Part shown: piece after piece, positions 36,012 through 47,641 of the stretch
How positions within the stretch are numbered: the stretch's first letter is position 1
Layout of the letters: each line of letters starts with the position of its first letter
Assembly: GCF_002901995.1 (NCBI RefSeq)
Contig: NZ_PPQN01000011.1
Location: 74,142-138,141, forward strand
Length of the DNA stretch: 64,000 bases
Direction: 5' to 3'
DNA from: Staphylococcus coagulans
GTDB lineage: Bacteria; Bacillota; Bacilli; Staphylococcales; Staphylococcaceae
Made by a program: the position numbers and the translations under genes
The notes under the pieces: model-generated
Told to the model about the DNA's origin: nothing
The model's input: the letters and a program-made list of their open reading frames with translations, nothing else
Databases searched by the model: none

Positions 36012-38224
36012 CGGAAAAGAAAGGGACTTCTAGTCACGCCAACAAGAAGTCCGGTCAAAAAAAGAATAAAAATATTAAGCGTACGATTATTAAGGTGCTG
36101 AGCTTTTTAGTTCTGGCATTTGTCATTTTAGCGTTATTAGCTGTTTTGCTTTTCGCTTACTATGCGTGGAAAGCCCCTGCTTTTAACGAATCAAAATTAC
36201 AAGATCCGAGTCCGGCAAAAATTTATGATAAAGATGGCGATTTAGTCAAGACGCTTGATAATGGTGCAAGACGTGAGCATGTTGATTTAAAGGATGTTCC
36301 AGATACGATGAAAGATGCTGTACTTGCTACTGAAGATAACCGTTTTTATGACCATGGTGCGATAGACTATAAACGTCTATTTGGCGCTGTACTTAAAAAT
36401 GTATCGGGTGGTTTTGGTTCACAAGGTGCTTCAACTTTAACGCAACAAGTTGTTAAACGGACATTCTTGACTGACCAAAAATCCATCGAACGTAAAGCGC
36501 AAGAAGCATATTTATCTTATCGTCTTGAGCAAGAGTACTCTAAAGATGAGATCTTTCAAATGTACTTGAATAAAATTTATTATTCTGATGGTGTTTATGG
36601 CGTTAAAGCCGCAGCAAAATACTATTTCAATAAAGACTTGAAAGATCTTAATTTAGCAGAATCTGCTTATCTTGCTGGTTTACCACAAGTTCCAAACACA
36701 TACAATGTATACGATCATCCTAAAGAAGCTGAAAAGCGTAAAGACACAGTGCTTTATTTAATGGCTTATCACCACCGTATTACTGAAAAGCAAAAGAAAG
36801 AAGCACAAGATACGCCGATTACAGCGAACTTAGTTCAACGTTCAGCTGAAGAGCGTCAAGTTAAACCGGATGATGATTCACAACAATACAATTCTTATGT
36901 CAATTTTGTGAAGCAGGAATTAATGGGTAATCCTGAATTTAAAAATGAAAATTTAGCTGATTTATTAAATAGCGGTATTAAGATTTATACGTATATGGAT
37001 AAAGATGCTCAAAATTCTTTACAAAGTCATATTGATAATGGCGGCTATTATAAAAATGATGATCAGCTCGTTGGTTCAACAATTGTAGATAGTAAAACAG
37101 GTGCCCTTGCAGCTATTTCTGGTGGTAGAGACTATAAAGATGTTGTTCAGCGTAACCAAGCGACTGACGCACATCCTACAGGCTCTACGTTGAAACCATT
37201 CTTAGCTTATGGTCCAGCTATCGAAAAATTACAATGGGCGACAAACCATTCTATCCAAGATGAGCAGTCGTACAATATTGACGGTGGTACATTCCGAAAC
37301 TATGACCAGAAGAGTCACGGTACAGTTTCGATTTATGATGCATTACGTCAAAGTTTTAACATTCCAGCTTTAAAAACTTGGCAACAAGTAAAAGAACAAG
37401 CAGGAAGTAAAGCACCAACTGATTTTGCGGAGAAAGTAGGACTTGAATATGAAAATTCAAATATTGGTCCATCTGAAGTTCTAGGTGGTTCATCTTCTGA
37501 ATTCTCACCTACGCAACTCGCTTCGGCCTATGCTTCATTTGCTAATGGAGGAACTTATAATAAAGCACACTCTATTAAGAAAGTTGTAGAGGCAAATGGC
37601 GATACAGTTGAATTTGATCATACAAGCCATAAAGCAATGAGTGATTATACGGCTTATATGATTACTGAAATTTTAAAAGGTACGTTTGAAGCTTATGGTT
37701 CAGCCTATGGTAACAGTGTTTCAGGTGTCCACATGGCAGCTAAAACAGGTACAGGCACATATGGTCAAGAAGCCTATCAACAATATAACTTACCTGACTC
37801 AGCCGCTAAAGACGTCTGGATTACAGGTTTCTCACCTAAATACACAATGTCAGTATGGATGGGCTTTGACAAAGTTAAGCAATATGGTGAAAACTCATTC
37901 GTCGGCAGTAGTGAACAAAAATATCCTCAACTTCTATTTAAAGATGTCATGAGTGAAATTAGTCCACACGATGGTGAGGATTTCAAACGTCCTGATTCTG
38001 TCAGTGGTAGCGGTAAAAGTTTATATGTATCAAAATCACCGGATGGCCATACGACAAGTAACTTTACAGAATCAAGTGGAGGTTCTAACTCCAATTCAAC
38101 ATCTGGATCAAGTGATAGCAACAATGAAAGCCAGAATTTGAATAATGGTAACCGTCCACAACAACAAGGTAACAATAACTCAAATAATAATGGTGGTTTT
38201 TTCGGTCATCTTTTTAACCGATAA
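36008..38224 (+). CDS. pbp2: Penicillin-binding protein 2 (class A)
   Basis: 738-residue bifunctional peptidoglycan synthase. Order: cytosolic basic tail, TM anchor (about 30-52), glycosyltransferase domain with [12 protein letters not shown] near residue 115 (catalytic Glu) and transpeptidase domain with the nucleophile motif STLK in [11 protein letters not shown] in RQSFNIP and KTGTGTY. A Ser/Asn/Gln/Gly-rich tail of about 60 residues ends the protein and is probably disordered. It overlaps recU by 4 nt. In methicillin-resistant S. aureus the PBP2 transglycosylase cooperates with PBP2a. Confidence 0.96.
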   Translation: MTEKKGTSSHANKKSGQKKNKNIKRTIIKVLSFLVLAFVILALLAVLLFAYYAWKAPAFNESKLQDPSPAKIYDKDGDLVKTLDNGARREHVDLKDVPDTMKDAVLATEDNRFYDHGAIDYKRLFGAVLKNVSGGFGSQGASTLTQQVVKRTFLTDQKSIERKAQEAYLSYRLEQEYSKDEIFQMYLNKIYYSDGVYGVKAAAKYYFNKDLKDLNLAESAYLAGLPQVPNTYNVYDHPKEAEKRKDTVLYLMAYHHRITEKQKKEAQDTPITANLVQRSAEERQVKPDDDSQQYNSYVNFVKQELMGNPEFKNENLADLLNSGIKIYTYMDKDAQNSLQSHIDNGGYYKNDDQLVGSTIVDSKTGALAAISGGRDYKDVVQRNQATDAHPTGSTLKPFLAYGPAIEKLQWATNHSIQDEQSYNIDGGTFRNYDQKSHGTVSIYDALRQSFNIPALKTWQQVKEQAGSKAPTDFAEKVGLEYENSNIGPSEVLGGSSSEFSPTQLASAYASFANGGTYNKAHSIKKVVEANGDTVEFDHTSHKAMSDYTAYMITEILKGTFEAYGSAYGNSVSGVHMAAKTGTGTYGQEAYQQYNLPDSAAKDVWITGFSPKYTMSVWMGFDKVKQYGENSFVGSSEQKYPQLLFKDVMSEISPHDGEDFKRPDSVSGSGKSLYVSKSPDGHTTSNFTESSGGSNSNSTSGSSDSNNESQNLNNGNRPQQQGNNNSNNNGGFFGHLFNR

Positions 38225-38231
38225 ATCATAC

Positions 38232-38272
38232 AAATATCCCAGTTTACTCAATGCGAGGAAACTGGGATATTT
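38232..38272. terminator. Bidirectional terminator between pbp2 and ypoC
   Basis: AAATATCCCAGTTT (38232-38245) and AAACTGGGATATTT (38259-38272) form a 14-bp stem, with TTTTT after it on plus, between the convergent pbp2 and ypoC. Confidence 0.9.
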
Positions 38273-38317
38273 TTTGTCTTTTATTTATGTTTGAAATCAA
38301 TATATGAAGAAGGAGGA

Positions 38318-38653
38318 TTACTCAATGTGATGTCGAGCACGATAAGCGGCATGCATTTTAATCAGTTCTGATTTGAGGGTTTTCATTTGTTGGTAACCCA
38401 TATAGTGATGCTTTCTTTCTTCGATATATGCAAGTCGATCAACAATATTAAATGGAACGATTGTGAGCGAATCCAAATCAAGTTGTGCTAATGAAGTGGG
38501 TTCGACTTGGTTAATTACGTAAAAATAGTCCATTAATAATGCATAATAATGATCAAGTAATGGCTTGGCCTGTTCGCTTCCTATTTGACGAGTTTTTGCG
38601 AACTGATCTAATTCTTTTTCTAAACTAGTCATTTGATTTAACTGTTCCATCAC
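38318..38653 (-). CDS. ypoC: YpoC family protein
   Basis: 111-residue helical soluble protein matching the YpoC family, which follows nth in Bacillus (dnaD-nth-ypoC-ponA), the same order as here. Function unknown. The start is ambiguous: GTG 38653 has GGAGG 7 nt upstream, ATG 38650 has 10 nt. It begins right after the nth stop and ends convergently with pbp2. Confidence 0.75.
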   Translation of the reverse strand: MMEQLNQMTSLEKELDQFAKTRQIGSEQAKPLLDHYYALLMDYFYVINQVEPTSLAQLDLDSLTIVPFNIVDRLAYIEERKHHYMGYQQMKTLKSELIKMHAAYRARHHIE

Positions 38654-39322
38654 CTATTCCCCTCCTGCTGCTTTAAGCGATGCACGATAACGCTTTTGAC
38701 CTTCTCGACAATCATCAAATAAAGGACAAACACCACATTTCGGTTTTTTAGCTAGACAATGATAGCGGCCGAAGAAGATAAGTTGGTGGTGGCTCTTTGT
38801 CCAGCGTTCTTTTGGAATGATTGAAGTTAATCGGCGTTCAACTTCAGTTACATTATCCTTCCATCTACAAATGCCTAAACGTTTAGATACGCGCTCAACA
38901 TGTGTATCTACTGCAAGTGCAGGTTCGCCGAATGCGACACTCATCACTACGTTTGCCGTTTTGCGACCAACACCAGCAAGACTTTCTAGTTCAGCATGTG
39001 TATGTGGAACTTCTCCATTGAATTGATCAAGTAAAGATTGACTTAATTTTTGTATATTTTTAGCTTTGTTACGATAAAGTCCTATCGAACGAATATCTTG
39101 TTGTAATTCCTCCAAATCAACAGCTAAATAATCTTCAGGCGTATGATATTTTTGAAATAATGAATGCGTAACTTTATTAACGGTATTATCTGTACATTGC
39201 GCTGATAATAAAACCGCAATGGTCAACTCGAAAGGATTATCATGAACTAATTCGCATTCTGCATTGGGGAACATTTGATCAATCACATCGATCATTTCAA
39301 GTGCTTTCTTTTTACTTATCAA
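38654..39322 (-). CDS. nth: Endonuclease III
   Basis: 222-residue DNA glycosylase/AP lyase removing oxidised pyrimidines. The helix-hairpin-helix LAGVGRKTANVV contains the catalytic Lys, with the catalytic Asp in LAVDTHVERV. The C-terminal iron-sulfur motif C-x6-C-x2-C-x5-C is complete (CLAKKPKCGVCPLFDDC). The start is TTG, with GGAG 9 nt upstream, overlapping the dnaD stop by 11 bp; it matches the homologue start MISKKKALEMID. Translationally coupled with dnaD. Confidence 0.95.
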   Translation of the reverse strand: MISKKKALEMIDVIDQMFPNAECELVHDNPFELTIAVLLSAQCTDNTVNKVTHSLFQKYHTPEDYLAVDLEELQQDIRSIGLYRNKAKNIQKLSQSLLDQFNGEVPHTHAELESLAGVGRKTANVVMSVAFGEPALAVDTHVERVSKRLGICRWKDNVTEVERRLTSIIPKERWTKSHHQLIFFGRYHCLAKKPKCGVCPLFDDCREGQKRYRASLKAAGGE

Positions 39323-40010
39323 AAGGATTCTCTCCTTTCAACCAATTAAATTTTGGAAGGTTTTCTATTTTTTTAATGGGTTGCTGAGATTGAGACTGCT
39401 TTTTAAATTTTGCACGGATGGGTTGAGTATCTTCTACTGATGTCACATTATTTTTTTGCCAATTTAATAATATTCTATCCACATATTTTAACGATGTTTT
39501 TTGATGTGCAAGTGCCTCGTTCAGTGCAGCATCAATAATTTTGATGTCATAATGGTCAACATCTAGCCATTGATTAATATGTTCTATTTCTAAAGGCGAT
39601 AAAGGACGCCCAAATTCAGTTTCTATGCGACGAAACAATTGTTTAAAAGCCTCTTCTTGAGATGTAGACTGTGTTGTTTGTTCAACTTGTGATAATACTT
39701 GCGAAAATTGTTCATAGAAACCTTCTAAGTTGATATATTCAGTGAATTTACCTTCTGTATTTTTTTCAACTCTCATTTCTAACAAACCCAGCTGAATGAG
39801 CTTTTGAATGATGGTTGTCACTTCGAATGCTTTCATAGTTGTCCCTTTTTTTAATATATCTATAGAAGGTTGTTCATTCGAGCGCTCGTAAGCATGCAAA
39901 ATTTTAAGGAGTATCACTAAGTCATTCTCATTCAAACCTAAATTTTGATAATGCTCAAGGAGTTCATATCGAATTACAACAGGTCTAATTTGAAGTTCAC
40001 GTGCATTCAT
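39312..40010 (-). CDS. dnaD: Replication initiation protein DnaD
   Basis: 232-residue DnaD, helping to load the replicative helicase with DnaB and DnaI. The N-terminal winged-helix domain (about 15-110) is followed by the DnaD/DnaB2 domain (about 125-200), ending in the YxxxIL-x-W motif as YVDRILLNWQKNNV, which binds DNA. SD GGGGG lies 7 nt before the ATG. The operon order dnaD-nth-ypoC is conserved across Bacillales; asnS lies upstream with its own terminator. Confidence 0.93.
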   Translation of the reverse strand: MNARELQIRPVVIRYELLEHYQNLGLNENDLVILLKILHAYERSNEQPSIDILKKGTTMKAFEVTTIIQKLIQLGLLEMRVEKNTEGKFTEYINLEGFYEQFSQVLSQVEQTTQSTSQEEAFKQLFRRIETEFGRPLSPLEIEHINQWLDVDHYDIKIIDAALNEALAHQKTSLKYVDRILLNWQKNNVTSVEDTQPIRAKFKKQSQSQQPIKKIENLPKFNWLKGENPFDK

Positions 40011-40079
40011 ACCATTTCCCCCTCACTATATTTAAATGAAGTCCGCGGTGATCTATCAAACATGAGCGATAAAAAAAGA

Positions 40080-40120
40080 GTGAGTGAGAAACCTCTCAAA
40101 AACAGGTTTCATCATCTCAC
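40080..40120 (-). terminator. Terminator after asnS
   Basis: On the minus strand GTGAG...GAAACCT pairs with AGGTTTC...CTCAC (7 + 5 bp with an internal bulge), followed by seven Ts (40077-40070). A separate 8-bp hairpin ACTTATCA/TGATAAGT sits at 40178-40204, between it and the asnS stop. Confidence 0.75.
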
Positions 40121-40245
40121 CCCCGAACGAGGTTGAGACCTTTATCACATGGAGACGATAAATGAAAATAACGAACTGACTTATCATGCAAGAAAATTGA
40201 TAAGTGAATTTATCCATGTGCGCCCAACTTCAATTCGATTGTTAA

Positions 40246-41538
40246 TTAAGGATATAAACGGTTTAATAAACGTGGGAATGGTGAAGTTTCACGAACATGT
40301 TCTACTCCTGAAATCCATGCCACAGTACGTTCCAGACCAAGACCAAAACCACTATGTGGCACACTACCATATTTACGTAAATCAAGATAATATTGATAGC
40401 TTTCGGCATCGAGATGGTGTGCTTCAATGCGTTCTTCTAATAAATCAATATCATTGATACGTTCAGATCCACCAATGATTTCACCGTAGCCTTCTGGAGC
40501 GATTAAATCAGCGCAAAGGACAGTCTCTTCATTTTCAGGGTTCGGTTGCATATAAAATGGTTTGATTTTAGTTGGATAGTTAATGATAAATACTGGTAAA
40601 TCATAATGATTTGCGATAGCTGTTTCGTGTGGTGCACCGAAATCATCGCCCCACTCAATATCGTTAAAGCCTTCTTCATGTAAAAATTTAATCGCATCAT
40701 CATAAGAAATACGTGGGAATGGCGTTTGAACTTTTTCTAATTTAGAAGTATCACGACCTAGTGCTTTTAATTCAATTTTACAATTTTCAAGTACTGATTT
40801 GACGATAAAAGCAACATAAGCTTCTTGCACTTCTAAACTCTCTTGGTGTGTTGTAAATGCCATTTCAGGTTCAATCATCCAAAACTCAATTAAATGTCTT
40901 CTTGTTTTAGATTTCTCGGCTCTAAATGTTGGACCAAATGAGAAAACTTTACCATGTGCCATCGCTGCAGCTTCCATATAAAGTTGACCACTTTGAGATA
41001 AAAACGCATCTTCATCAAAGTATTTTGTGTGGAATAATTCACTTGTCCCTTCTGGTGCACTAGCAGTTAAAATCGGTGGGTCAATTTTTGTAAAGCCATT
41101 ATTATTGAAAAATTCATATGTTGCTCGAATAATTTCATTACGTATTTTCATCACAGCGTGTTGTTTTTTTGAACGTAACCATAAATGACGGTGATCCATT
41201 AAAAATTCTGTGCCGTGATTTTTAGGTGTAATAGGATAATCATGAGCATCATGGATAACTTCAATTTTTTTTACTTGCATTTCATAACCTAAATCTGAAC
41301 GTTGATCTTCAGTGATTTCACCTGTTACATAAAGTGAAGATTCTTGTGTTATAGATTTTGCAAGTTGAAATGTTTCTTCATCCACTTCTGCTTTTACTAC
41401 AACACCTTGCATAAAGCCTGTGCCATCACGTAACTGAAGAAATGCAATTTTACCGCTTGAACGTTTGTTTGCTAACCAAGCGCCTATAGTTACTTCTTGG
41501 CCAATCTTATTTTTTGCTTCTTTAATCGTTGTTTTCAT
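40246..41538 (-). CDS. asnS: Asparaginyl-tRNA synthetase
   Basis: 430-residue class IIb aminoacyl-tRNA synthetase. The N-terminal OB-fold anticodon domain (about 1-100) is followed by the catalytic core with class II motifs: [21 protein letters not shown] (motif 2 area) and [12 protein letters not shown] (motif 3) near the C-terminus. ATG 41538 has AGGAG 7 nt upstream; the ATG two codons earlier is too close to the SD. A separate asnS implies direct Asn charging. It precedes dnaD as in B. subtilis. Confidence 0.96.
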   Translation of the reverse strand: MKTTIKEAKNKIGQEVTIGAWLANKRSSGKIAFLQLRDGTGFMQGVVVKAEVDEETFQLAKSITQESSLYVTGEITEDQRSDLGYEMQVKKIEVIHDAHDYPITPKNHGTEFLMDHRHLWLRSKKQHAVMKIRNEIIRATYEFFNNNGFTKIDPPILTASAPEGTSELFHTKYFDEDAFLSQSGQLYMEAAAMAHGKVFSFGPTFRAEKSKTRRHLIEFWMIEPEMAFTTHQESLEVQEAYVAFIVKSVLENCKIELKALGRDTSKLEKVQTPFPRISYDDAIKFLHEEGFNDIEWGDDFGAPHETAIANHYDLPVFIINYPTKIKPFYMQPNPENEETVLCADLIAPEGYGEIIGGSERINDIDLLEERIEAHHLDAESYQYYLDLRKYGSVPHSGFGLGLERTVAWISGVEHVRETSPFPRLLNRLYP

Positions 41539-41606
41539 AACCATTCTCCTATTTATTAATACTGTTACTATTTTAACAAAAGTAATTACGAACTTCTACC
41601 TAATGA

Positions 41607-44309
41607 CTAATCTGCCGAATCATTCGATTGCATTCGATTGAGTAATCGTTCAAATTGTTGAATATTACCTTGATGTTGTTTGTAATGTGTTAATGTGTTT
41701 TGGAAAAATTGTTTATATTGACTATGAACGAGGCGATTATCGAAAGATACGATGACGCCTTTATCTTTTTCGTTTCGTAAAAGACGTCCTAGCCCTTGTC
41801 TAAATCGTAAAACAGCTTCTGGCAACACATAATCCTTAAAGACATTATCAAACTCATTCGCAAGTAGCATAGGCTTCGTTGCATGTTGATTCATAAATGG
41901 CAATTTAGCAATCATTACACATTTAATCCCTTCTGCTTGATAGTCAAACCCTTCAAAAAATGTGCTTGTTCCCAATAAAATCGCTTTATCAAAATGATTA
42001 AACTGTTGAGCAATTTTATAATTTTGGTTTTGTTGTTGCGTTAAAATCACATAATCTTCAAATTCAACCATTTGATTTAAATAATCCATAACGGTATACA
42101 ACATTTTATAACTTGTAAATAATATTAAGCATTTCCCTTCAACTGTTGTCACGTATCGCGCGATATAATCGACAATGGTTTGGATATATTCATCTTGGTT
42201 TTGATAGTTGTAACGCTTGATATCTTTTGGAATAAAGATATGACCATTCGGTTGAAATGCTTGTTGGGATTGGATTTGATAGGTTTGAAAAGATGTTTCA
42301 TCTTCAAACCACTTTTTAAAAGTTTTAAATGATTGATTAAAAGTTAATGTTCCAGATACAAACGAAATAGAGTCAAATTTATTCAGAATTTTCTCTGATA
42401 ATAGATGTTTCACAGAGTGGTCTTTAATATGAATTTTGATGGTTGACTTTTGTTGTAAATTTTTGAGCGACAGATAAGCCATATGTCCATCTTTCAAACC
42501 ATTCTCAATGTGTCGTAATTGATCGACAATATAAAGTAAATGTTTACGCATGGTCTTAATCACTTTATGTTTCATACTGTTAAAGTTTTCGAGTGTTAAA
42601 TTAATCTGTGAAATAAAGTGATGTAATGATGGTATTAGTACATTGACATCAATATCATAAACATAAAACAGTTTTGACGTTTCATCGTCATATATGTGTG
42701 CATTATGGACCATCTCAAACAAGGTTTCAAAAAACTGTTCGTTCATATCATGTATTGCATTAATATCTTGTTTAACGTTAAAGACATCTATAGGCGGAAT
42801 ATCTAACTTTTCGAGTATTCGTTGTTGCTCCAACTGATCAATTTGTTTGAGTAACTTTTCGTTTTCTGTTTTCCCAATGAGCCCCAGTTGATATTTAATG
42901 TCTGAATAGCCAAAAGCACGCATGGCACAATCAATCGCATAATCAGGCAATCGATGGGCCTCATCGATAATACAATGATTAAACAATTGATAGATCGTAT
43001 GGTCAGGTGAAGAATATAATAAATGTGCGTGATTTGTAATACCAATTTGAATTTTCGAAGCATTTGTCCGTATATGGTTATAATAATGAATATCTTTACG
43101 AATCGGCACATAAGTTTCAACTTTTTGCTCAAAATACATTTTTTGTCCACCACGTAGATTGAGTTCTTCTATATCACCCGTATGTGTCTCTAAAATCCAA
43201 ATTAATAACTGCATCTTAAGTAAATTCACATCATAATTCGATGTTTCATCTTTTAACACTTGACTGATGAGTCCCAGTGAAATATAGTCTTGCTTACTTT
43301 TGATAAGTGTTGCGTTAATCGTACTATTTAAAGCATCATTCAACATCGGAATATCATGAGATAAAAGTTGATTTTGTAACATTTTAGTATTAGTCGAAAT
43401 CATCACATGTTCGCCTGTTTCGATATAATACATTAATGCAGCGATCAAATAAGCTAAAGATTTACCGCTTCCTGTGTTTGCTTCAATCAAGGCTTTATCA
43501 TTATGCATCAATTGCTCAAAAACAACTTGTGCCATATAAAGTTGTTCTTCTCTATATTGATAACCACAATGATCGATAATCAATTGATATAGGTCATTTA
43601 AGTCCCCTTCAAACTTTAATGTCGCTTCATGAAATTCGGGTTGCGGCTTATAAAAAATCTGCTCAAATTGTTGTAACTGCTTTTGTTCTAATGAAGGTTG
43701 GTGTAATCGAACCAATTCGAAAAAATAGTCATCCAGGTTATATTTGAGTTGTTTACTTAAATAGTAAAGCTGCTTTTTAGTATTGAGCGGGAGTGTTTCA
43801 AATTTATCAAAGGCTAAAATCATAATACGCGCTGTCGTCCGGGCATCTTCATCCGCACGATGTGCATTCGTTAGAGGCACACCTAAAGATTCTGACAGCT
43901 CTGTTAATTGATAGCTTTTTTCGGTAGGAAAAGCTACTTTAAATAGCTCTAAAGTATCAATCACTTTCTTTGGTTGATAATGAATATGACACTTTTTAAA
44001 AGAACGTTTCAAAAAATTCAAATCAAAATTCACATTATGTGCTACAAATATACAATCTTTTATTTTTGAATAAATTTCTTTTGCCACTTCATGAAAATAA
44101 GGCGCTTGTTGTAACATTTCTTCTTCTATTGAGGTTAGAGCTTGAATAAATGTCGGTATTTGAATATCTGTTTTTATCATTGAATGATAACTATCAATAA
44201 TTTGTTTATCTTGTACAAATGTAATACCAATTTGTATGATTTCATCATAATTTGTTTGATTGCCAGTCGTTTCAAGATCGATGACGGCATAACAAGGCGA
44301 TTGCGCCAT
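41607..44309 (-). CDS. dinG: DinG-family exonuclease/helicase-like protein
   Basis: 900-residue fusion: an N-terminal DEDDh 3'-5' exonuclease ([26 protein letters not shown] within the first 170 residues) and an XPD/DinG-like helicase domain with Walker A ANTGSGKS and a DEAH box in IIDEAHR. The four cysteines of the iron-sulfur cluster, normally between Walker A and DEAH, are absent. In S. aureus this type is an exonuclease without helicase activity (known). ATG 44309 follows GGAGG by 10 nt; the frame extends 17 codons further. Follows birA. Confidence 0.92.
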   Translation of the reverse strand: MAQSPCYAVIDLETTGNQTNYDEIIQIGITFVQDKQIIDSYHSMIKTDIQIPTFIQALTSIEEEMLQQAPYFHEVAKEIYSKIKDCIFVAHNVNFDLNFLKRSFKKCHIHYQPKKVIDTLELFKVAFPTEKSYQLTELSESLGVPLTNAHRADEDARTTARIMILAFDKFETLPLNTKKQLYYLSKQLKYNLDDYFFELVRLHQPSLEQKQLQQFEQIFYKPQPEFHEATLKFEGDLNDLYQLIIDHCGYQYREEQLYMAQVVFEQLMHNDKALIEANTGSGKSLAYLIAALMYYIETGEHVMISTNTKMLQNQLLSHDIPMLNDALNSTINATLIKSKQDYISLGLISQVLKDETSNYDVNLLKMQLLIWILETHTGDIEELNLRGGQKMYFEQKVETYVPIRKDIHYYNHIRTNASKIQIGITNHAHLLYSSPDHTIYQLFNHCIIDEAHRLPDYAIDCAMRAFGYSDIKYQLGLIGKTENEKLLKQIDQLEQQRILEKLDIPPIDVFNVKQDINAIHDMNEQFFETLFEMVHNAHIYDDETSKLFYVYDIDVNVLIPSLHHFISQINLTLENFNSMKHKVIKTMRKHLLYIVDQLRHIENGLKDGHMAYLSLKNLQQKSTIKIHIKDHSVKHLLSEKILNKFDSISFVSGTLTFNQSFKTFKKWFEDETSFQTYQIQSQQAFQPNGHIFIPKDIKRYNYQNQDEYIQTIVDYIARYVTTVEGKCLILFTSYKMLYTVMDYLNQMVEFEDYVILTQQQNQNYKIAQQFNHFDKAILLGTSTFFEGFDYQAEGIKCVMIAKLPFMNQHATKPMLLANEFDNVFKDYVLPEAVLRFRQGLGRLLRNEKDKGVIVSFDNRLVHSQYKQFFQNTLTHYKQHQGNIQQFERLLNRMQSNDSAD

Positions 44310-44340
44310 ATAAAAGGTGCCTCCTTTCTCTGATTGTCGT

Positions 44341-45312
44341 TTATAATTCGATGTCAGCACTCATTAATCTGTGAAGATCACCTTGACGATCAACGACATG
44401 TAAAAAGCCTTGGTCATCAATTTCAACGACTTTACCATAAAATTGCTGTGAACCTTCTGTAAAACGCAGTTGTTTATTCCATATATTTGAATGTGCAATG
44501 TATTCATCTTTAATTGCAGTGAATGGCTCATTTAAAAATTGTAAATAACGTTGCTCAATATTACGCATTAACACTTTCAAAAAGTCATAACGATTAGTGT
44601 CTTTGCCGTTATGTATTTTAAGGCTTGTTGCTATATGATTTAAACTTGGGTCAAAGTCTGAAGCTTCATGATTAATATTAATACCTATACCACAAATAAC
44701 TGCTTCTATACCATCTGCATTGGCAATCATTTCAGTTAAAAAACCGCAGACTTTTTGATTTCCAATATAGATGTCATTAGGCCATTTGATTTGAACTTGC
44801 TCTGTGAGATAAGTTTGTATCGTTTCACAGATGGCCAGTGAAATAAATAAATTAAAGGTCGTAAGCATTGAAAAAGAAATTTCTGGGCGTAAAACGACAG
44901 ACATCCATAACCCTTTCTTTTTTGGGGATTGCCAAACGCGTTTGAATCGCCCTTTTCCCGCAGTTTGCGCATCGCTCAAAATCAACATAGTCCCATCAAA
45001 ATCAACAATCGATTTTTTAGCAATTTGTTGTGTGGAATCGACCGTCGAATAACACTCGAATTTCTCTATAAATGTAGAATCTTTAAAAAGCCCATTTAAG
45101 ACGCCTTCGTGCCATTGGGTTGGAAGCTCATTCAATTTATGCCCACGATTATGGACAGAATCTATTGAAATTCCTTCTAATCTAAGTTGATCAATTGTTT
45201 TTTTAACCGTCATTCTCGAAATATTCAGTTTTTCCGCAATGCTTTGGCCAGAGATATAGTCAGGTCTTGCTTCGGTAAGTAGTTCTAATATTGTTTCACG
45301 ATATTTCGACAT
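44341..45312 (-). CDS. birA: Biotin protein ligase and repressor BirA
   Basis: 323-residue bifunctional protein. The N-terminal winged helix ([23 protein letters not shown], about 22-44) binds biotin operators; the central ligase domain has the biotinyl-AMP loop [13 protein letters not shown] and KWPNDIY; a C-terminal SH3-like domain follows. It biotinylates acetyl-CoA and pyruvate carboxylases. The gene overlaps the cca end by 17 bp and precedes dinG by 31 nt. Confidence 0.95.
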   Translation of the reverse strand: MSKYRETILELLTEARPDYISGQSIAEKLNISRMTVKKTIDQLRLEGISIDSVHNRGHKLNELPTQWHEGVLNGLFKDSTFIEKFECYSTVDSTQQIAKKSIVDFDGTMLILSDAQTAGKGRFKRVWQSPKKKGLWMSVVLRPEISFSMLTTFNLFISLAICETIQTYLTEQVQIKWPNDIYIGNQKVCGFLTEMIANADGIEAVICGIGININHEASDFDPSLNHIATSLKIHNGKDTNRYDFLKVLMRNIEQRYLQFLNEPFTAIKDEYIAHSNIWNKQLRFTEGSQQFYGKVVEIDDQGFLHVVDRQGDLHRLMSADIEL

Positions 45313-46498
45313 GTTCTTTCACCCATTCAATAATTTCTTCTTGTTGATTCCCTAGTTGGCCTTTAATGATAGCACATTCAACTTCCCGCAAGGCTTTTTT
45401 AAGCCAAGGTCCACCTTTTAAATGAAGTGCATCCATTAAAATAGCGCCATTAATAGCCATAGACTGACGATCCTTTATTGGAAGTTCATCCCATACTGTT
45501 CGAAGTGTGCCTTCATTATAAATTAAAGGTGAGGGTAATGAGATTTGGTTTGCTTGCCATATTTCCATTAAACGCAGAAGTTCAAGTGATAAATCCAAAC
45601 CAAAGTCATAAACAAACAATTTTAATGCATTTTTGGTTTCAATCGATTGACTTGTGTTTATCGCTTTGATCATTGTTGAGACCAAATGGTTTTGGGCTTT
45701 ACTAAGCTTCAACGATTTTAGAGAGGCTTCCCCATTATTTAACAGGATCAGTGCTAAAAATGCTTCCAACGTAAGTGGTGTGACGATTTTCAAGGAAGAC
45801 ATATTCATATCTTTGAAAAAAGGGATATATTGCCAAATGTTCAACGCTTGTAATAAAGGGAATGTCTCAGCAACAAAAGTACCATTAAGTAATTTTGTAA
45901 GTTCAGCCGTGATGCGTTCAATTGATAAAAATTGTATATCTGATAACCGTTTTTGCATCGCATCATACGTTTGTGATTCGATATGAAATCCTAATTGCGA
46001 CTTGAAGCGGACTGCACGCAAGATTCTTAAAGCATCTTCATTAAATCGTGTCTCAGCGTCGCCAACAGTTCGAATCAATCGCTGCTGAATATCTTGTTCA
46101 CCGTCAAAGTAATCATAACGTTGAAAAGAAGTATCCATAGCAATAGCATTCATTGTGAAGTCACGTCTTTCAACATCTCGATATAAATCACGTACAAAAT
46201 AAACCTCAGAAGGCCGTCTATGTTCAACATAAGTACCTTCAGCTCTAAAAGTCGTCACTTCATAATTTTCTTTATTCCATACAATATTGATTGTGCCGTG
46301 ATCTTTACCTATAGGAATCGTATGTTCAAAAAGTGATTCGATTTCATCAGGTGTCGCACTTGTTGTAATGTCAACGTCATGTATAGAGCGATTCATAATG
46401 TAATCTCGTACTGAGCCACCAACGAAATAAGCTTCATAACCATTGTCTGTGAGACGATTTATAATGGGTTGAGCGACTTCAAATTGAAAACGATTCAT
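45296..46498 (-). CDS. cca: CCA tRNA nucleotidyltransferase
   Basis: 400-residue class II CCA-adding enzyme. The nucleotidyltransferase head has the GS motif FVGGSVRD and catalytic acids in HDVDITTSA; the template-like RRDFTMNAIAMD and RFNEDALRILRAVRF segments follow. It adds or repairs the 3' CCA of tRNAs. Also called papS. It lies 3 nt after bshA and overlaps birA by 17 bp, in the order bshA-cca-birA known from Bacillus and staphylococci. Confidence 0.95.
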   Translation of the reverse strand: MNRFQFEVAQPIINRLTDNGYEAYFVGGSVRDYIMNRSIHDVDITTSATPDEIESLFEHTIPIGKDHGTINIVWNKENYEVTTFRAEGTYVEHRRPSEVYFVRDLYRDVERRDFTMNAIAMDTSFQRYDYFDGEQDIQQRLIRTVGDAETRFNEDALRILRAVRFKSQLGFHIESQTYDAMQKRLSDIQFLSIERITAELTKLLNGTFVAETFPLLQALNIWQYIPFFKDMNMSSLKIVTPLTLEAFLALILLNNGEASLKSLKLSKAQNHLVSTMIKAINTSQSIETKNALKLFVYDFGLDLSLELLRLMEIWQANQISLPSPLIYNEGTLRTVWDELPIKDRQSMAINGAILMDALHLKGGPWLKKALREVECAIIKGQLGNQQEEIIEWVKEHVEIS

Positions 46499-46501
46499 GA
46501 A

Positions 46502-47626
46502 TTAAAGCTCTCCTAACATTTGTTTATAATAATATTCATACTGATCTGCGATATTCTGAGAATGAAAGCGTGTCTCAACATCTTTTAGCATGTGTTGTTG
46601 CATCGTTTGATAAAGAACTGGATCTTTTAATAATTTTAATGCATATTGCGCAGCTGTATCACTATCTCCTATGTCTACAAGATAACCTGTCTTTTCGTGT
46701 TGAATCACTTCTTGAATACCACCTGCATAGGTTCCTATTGGAATAACACCCGTTTTCATTGCTTCTAATAAAGTTAAACCAAAACTTTCTTTTTCACTCA
46801 TTAATAAAACAATATCTGCAATTTGATAGAAATTACTCATACAATCTTGCTTGCCTAAAAATAGCACTTCATCGGATAAGCCAAGTTCACGTACTTTCAT
46901 TCGCATATCTAATAATTCTGGACCGTCTCCGATTAATAATAATTTAGCTTTCATTTGTTTTCTAACTTTACTAAATGTGTCGATGATAGTGTCAATACGC
47001 TTCACTTGTCTAAAGTTTGAAACATGGATTAATACTTTTTCATCTTGCTCAATATGATAGCTTTCTTTAAAGGATGGATTATATCTTGTCGGAAATTCTG
47101 ATTCTCTCACAAAATTATAGATAGGAATAATTTCTTTATTTGGCGCAATAATCTCATTTGTTTGTGCTTTAAGTGATTGACTTACACTTGTCACGACATC
47201 ACTTTGTTCAATTCCGAATTTTATCGCATTTCTTAACGAATGATCGTATCCTAAAACAGTGATATCTGTTCCATGTAGAGTGGTCATGATTTTAATATCT
47301 TTACCCGACATTTGTCTTGCTAAAATACCACAAATGGCATGAGGGATTGCATAATGCATATGTAATACATCTAAATCATACTCATTAATGACGTTCGCAA
47401 TTTTTGTACTTAACGAAATATCATAAGGCGGGTATTGAAAAACAGAATACTGATTGACATCAACCTGGTGAAAGGTAATGTTAGGAATCGGTTTTGTAAG
47501 TCGAAAAGGCATATTTGAAGTAATAAAATGAACCTCGTGGCCACGCTCGGCCATTAATATACCTAATTCCGTTGCAATCACACCTGAGCCACCTACAGAT
47601 GGATAACAAGTAATTCCAATTTTCAT
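46502..47626 (-). CDS. bshA: N-acetylglucosaminyl malate synthase BshA
   Basis: 374-residue GT4 glycosyltransferase joining GlcNAc from UDP-GlcNAc to L-malate, the first step in bacillithiol synthesis. The N-terminal acceptor loop GGSGVIATELG (residues 13-23) and the C-terminal donor motif EKESFGLTLLEAM are visible. ATG 47626 lies 10 nt after GGAG; an in-frame TTG at 47632 would be too close. It follows the MazG-like gene by 15 nt. bshB and bshC are not in this window. Confidence 0.95.
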   Translation of the reverse strand: MKIGITCYPSVGGSGVIATELGILMAERGHEVHFITSNMPFRLTKPIPNITFHQVDVNQYSVFQYPPYDISLSTKIANVINEYDLDVLHMHYAIPHAICGILARQMSGKDIKIMTTLHGTDITVLGYDHSLRNAIKFGIEQSDVVTSVSQSLKAQTNEIIAPNKEIIPIYNFVRESEFPTRYNPSFKESYHIEQDEKVLIHVSNFRQVKRIDTIIDTFSKVRKQMKAKLLLIGDGPELLDMRMKVRELGLSDEVLFLGKQDCMSNFYQIADIVLLMSEKESFGLTLLEAMKTGVIPIGTYAGGIQEVIQHEKTGYLVDIGDSDTAAQYALKLLKDPVLYQTMQQHMLKDVETRFHSQNIADQYEYYYKQMLGEL

Positions 47627-47641
47627 CGTCAATAATCTCCT

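Noticed and set aside
40149-40457. Plus-strand open frame of 102 codons antisense to the asnS 3' end
   Set aside because: No SD before its ATG, no family resemblance, and most of it is the reverse of a well-supported gene.
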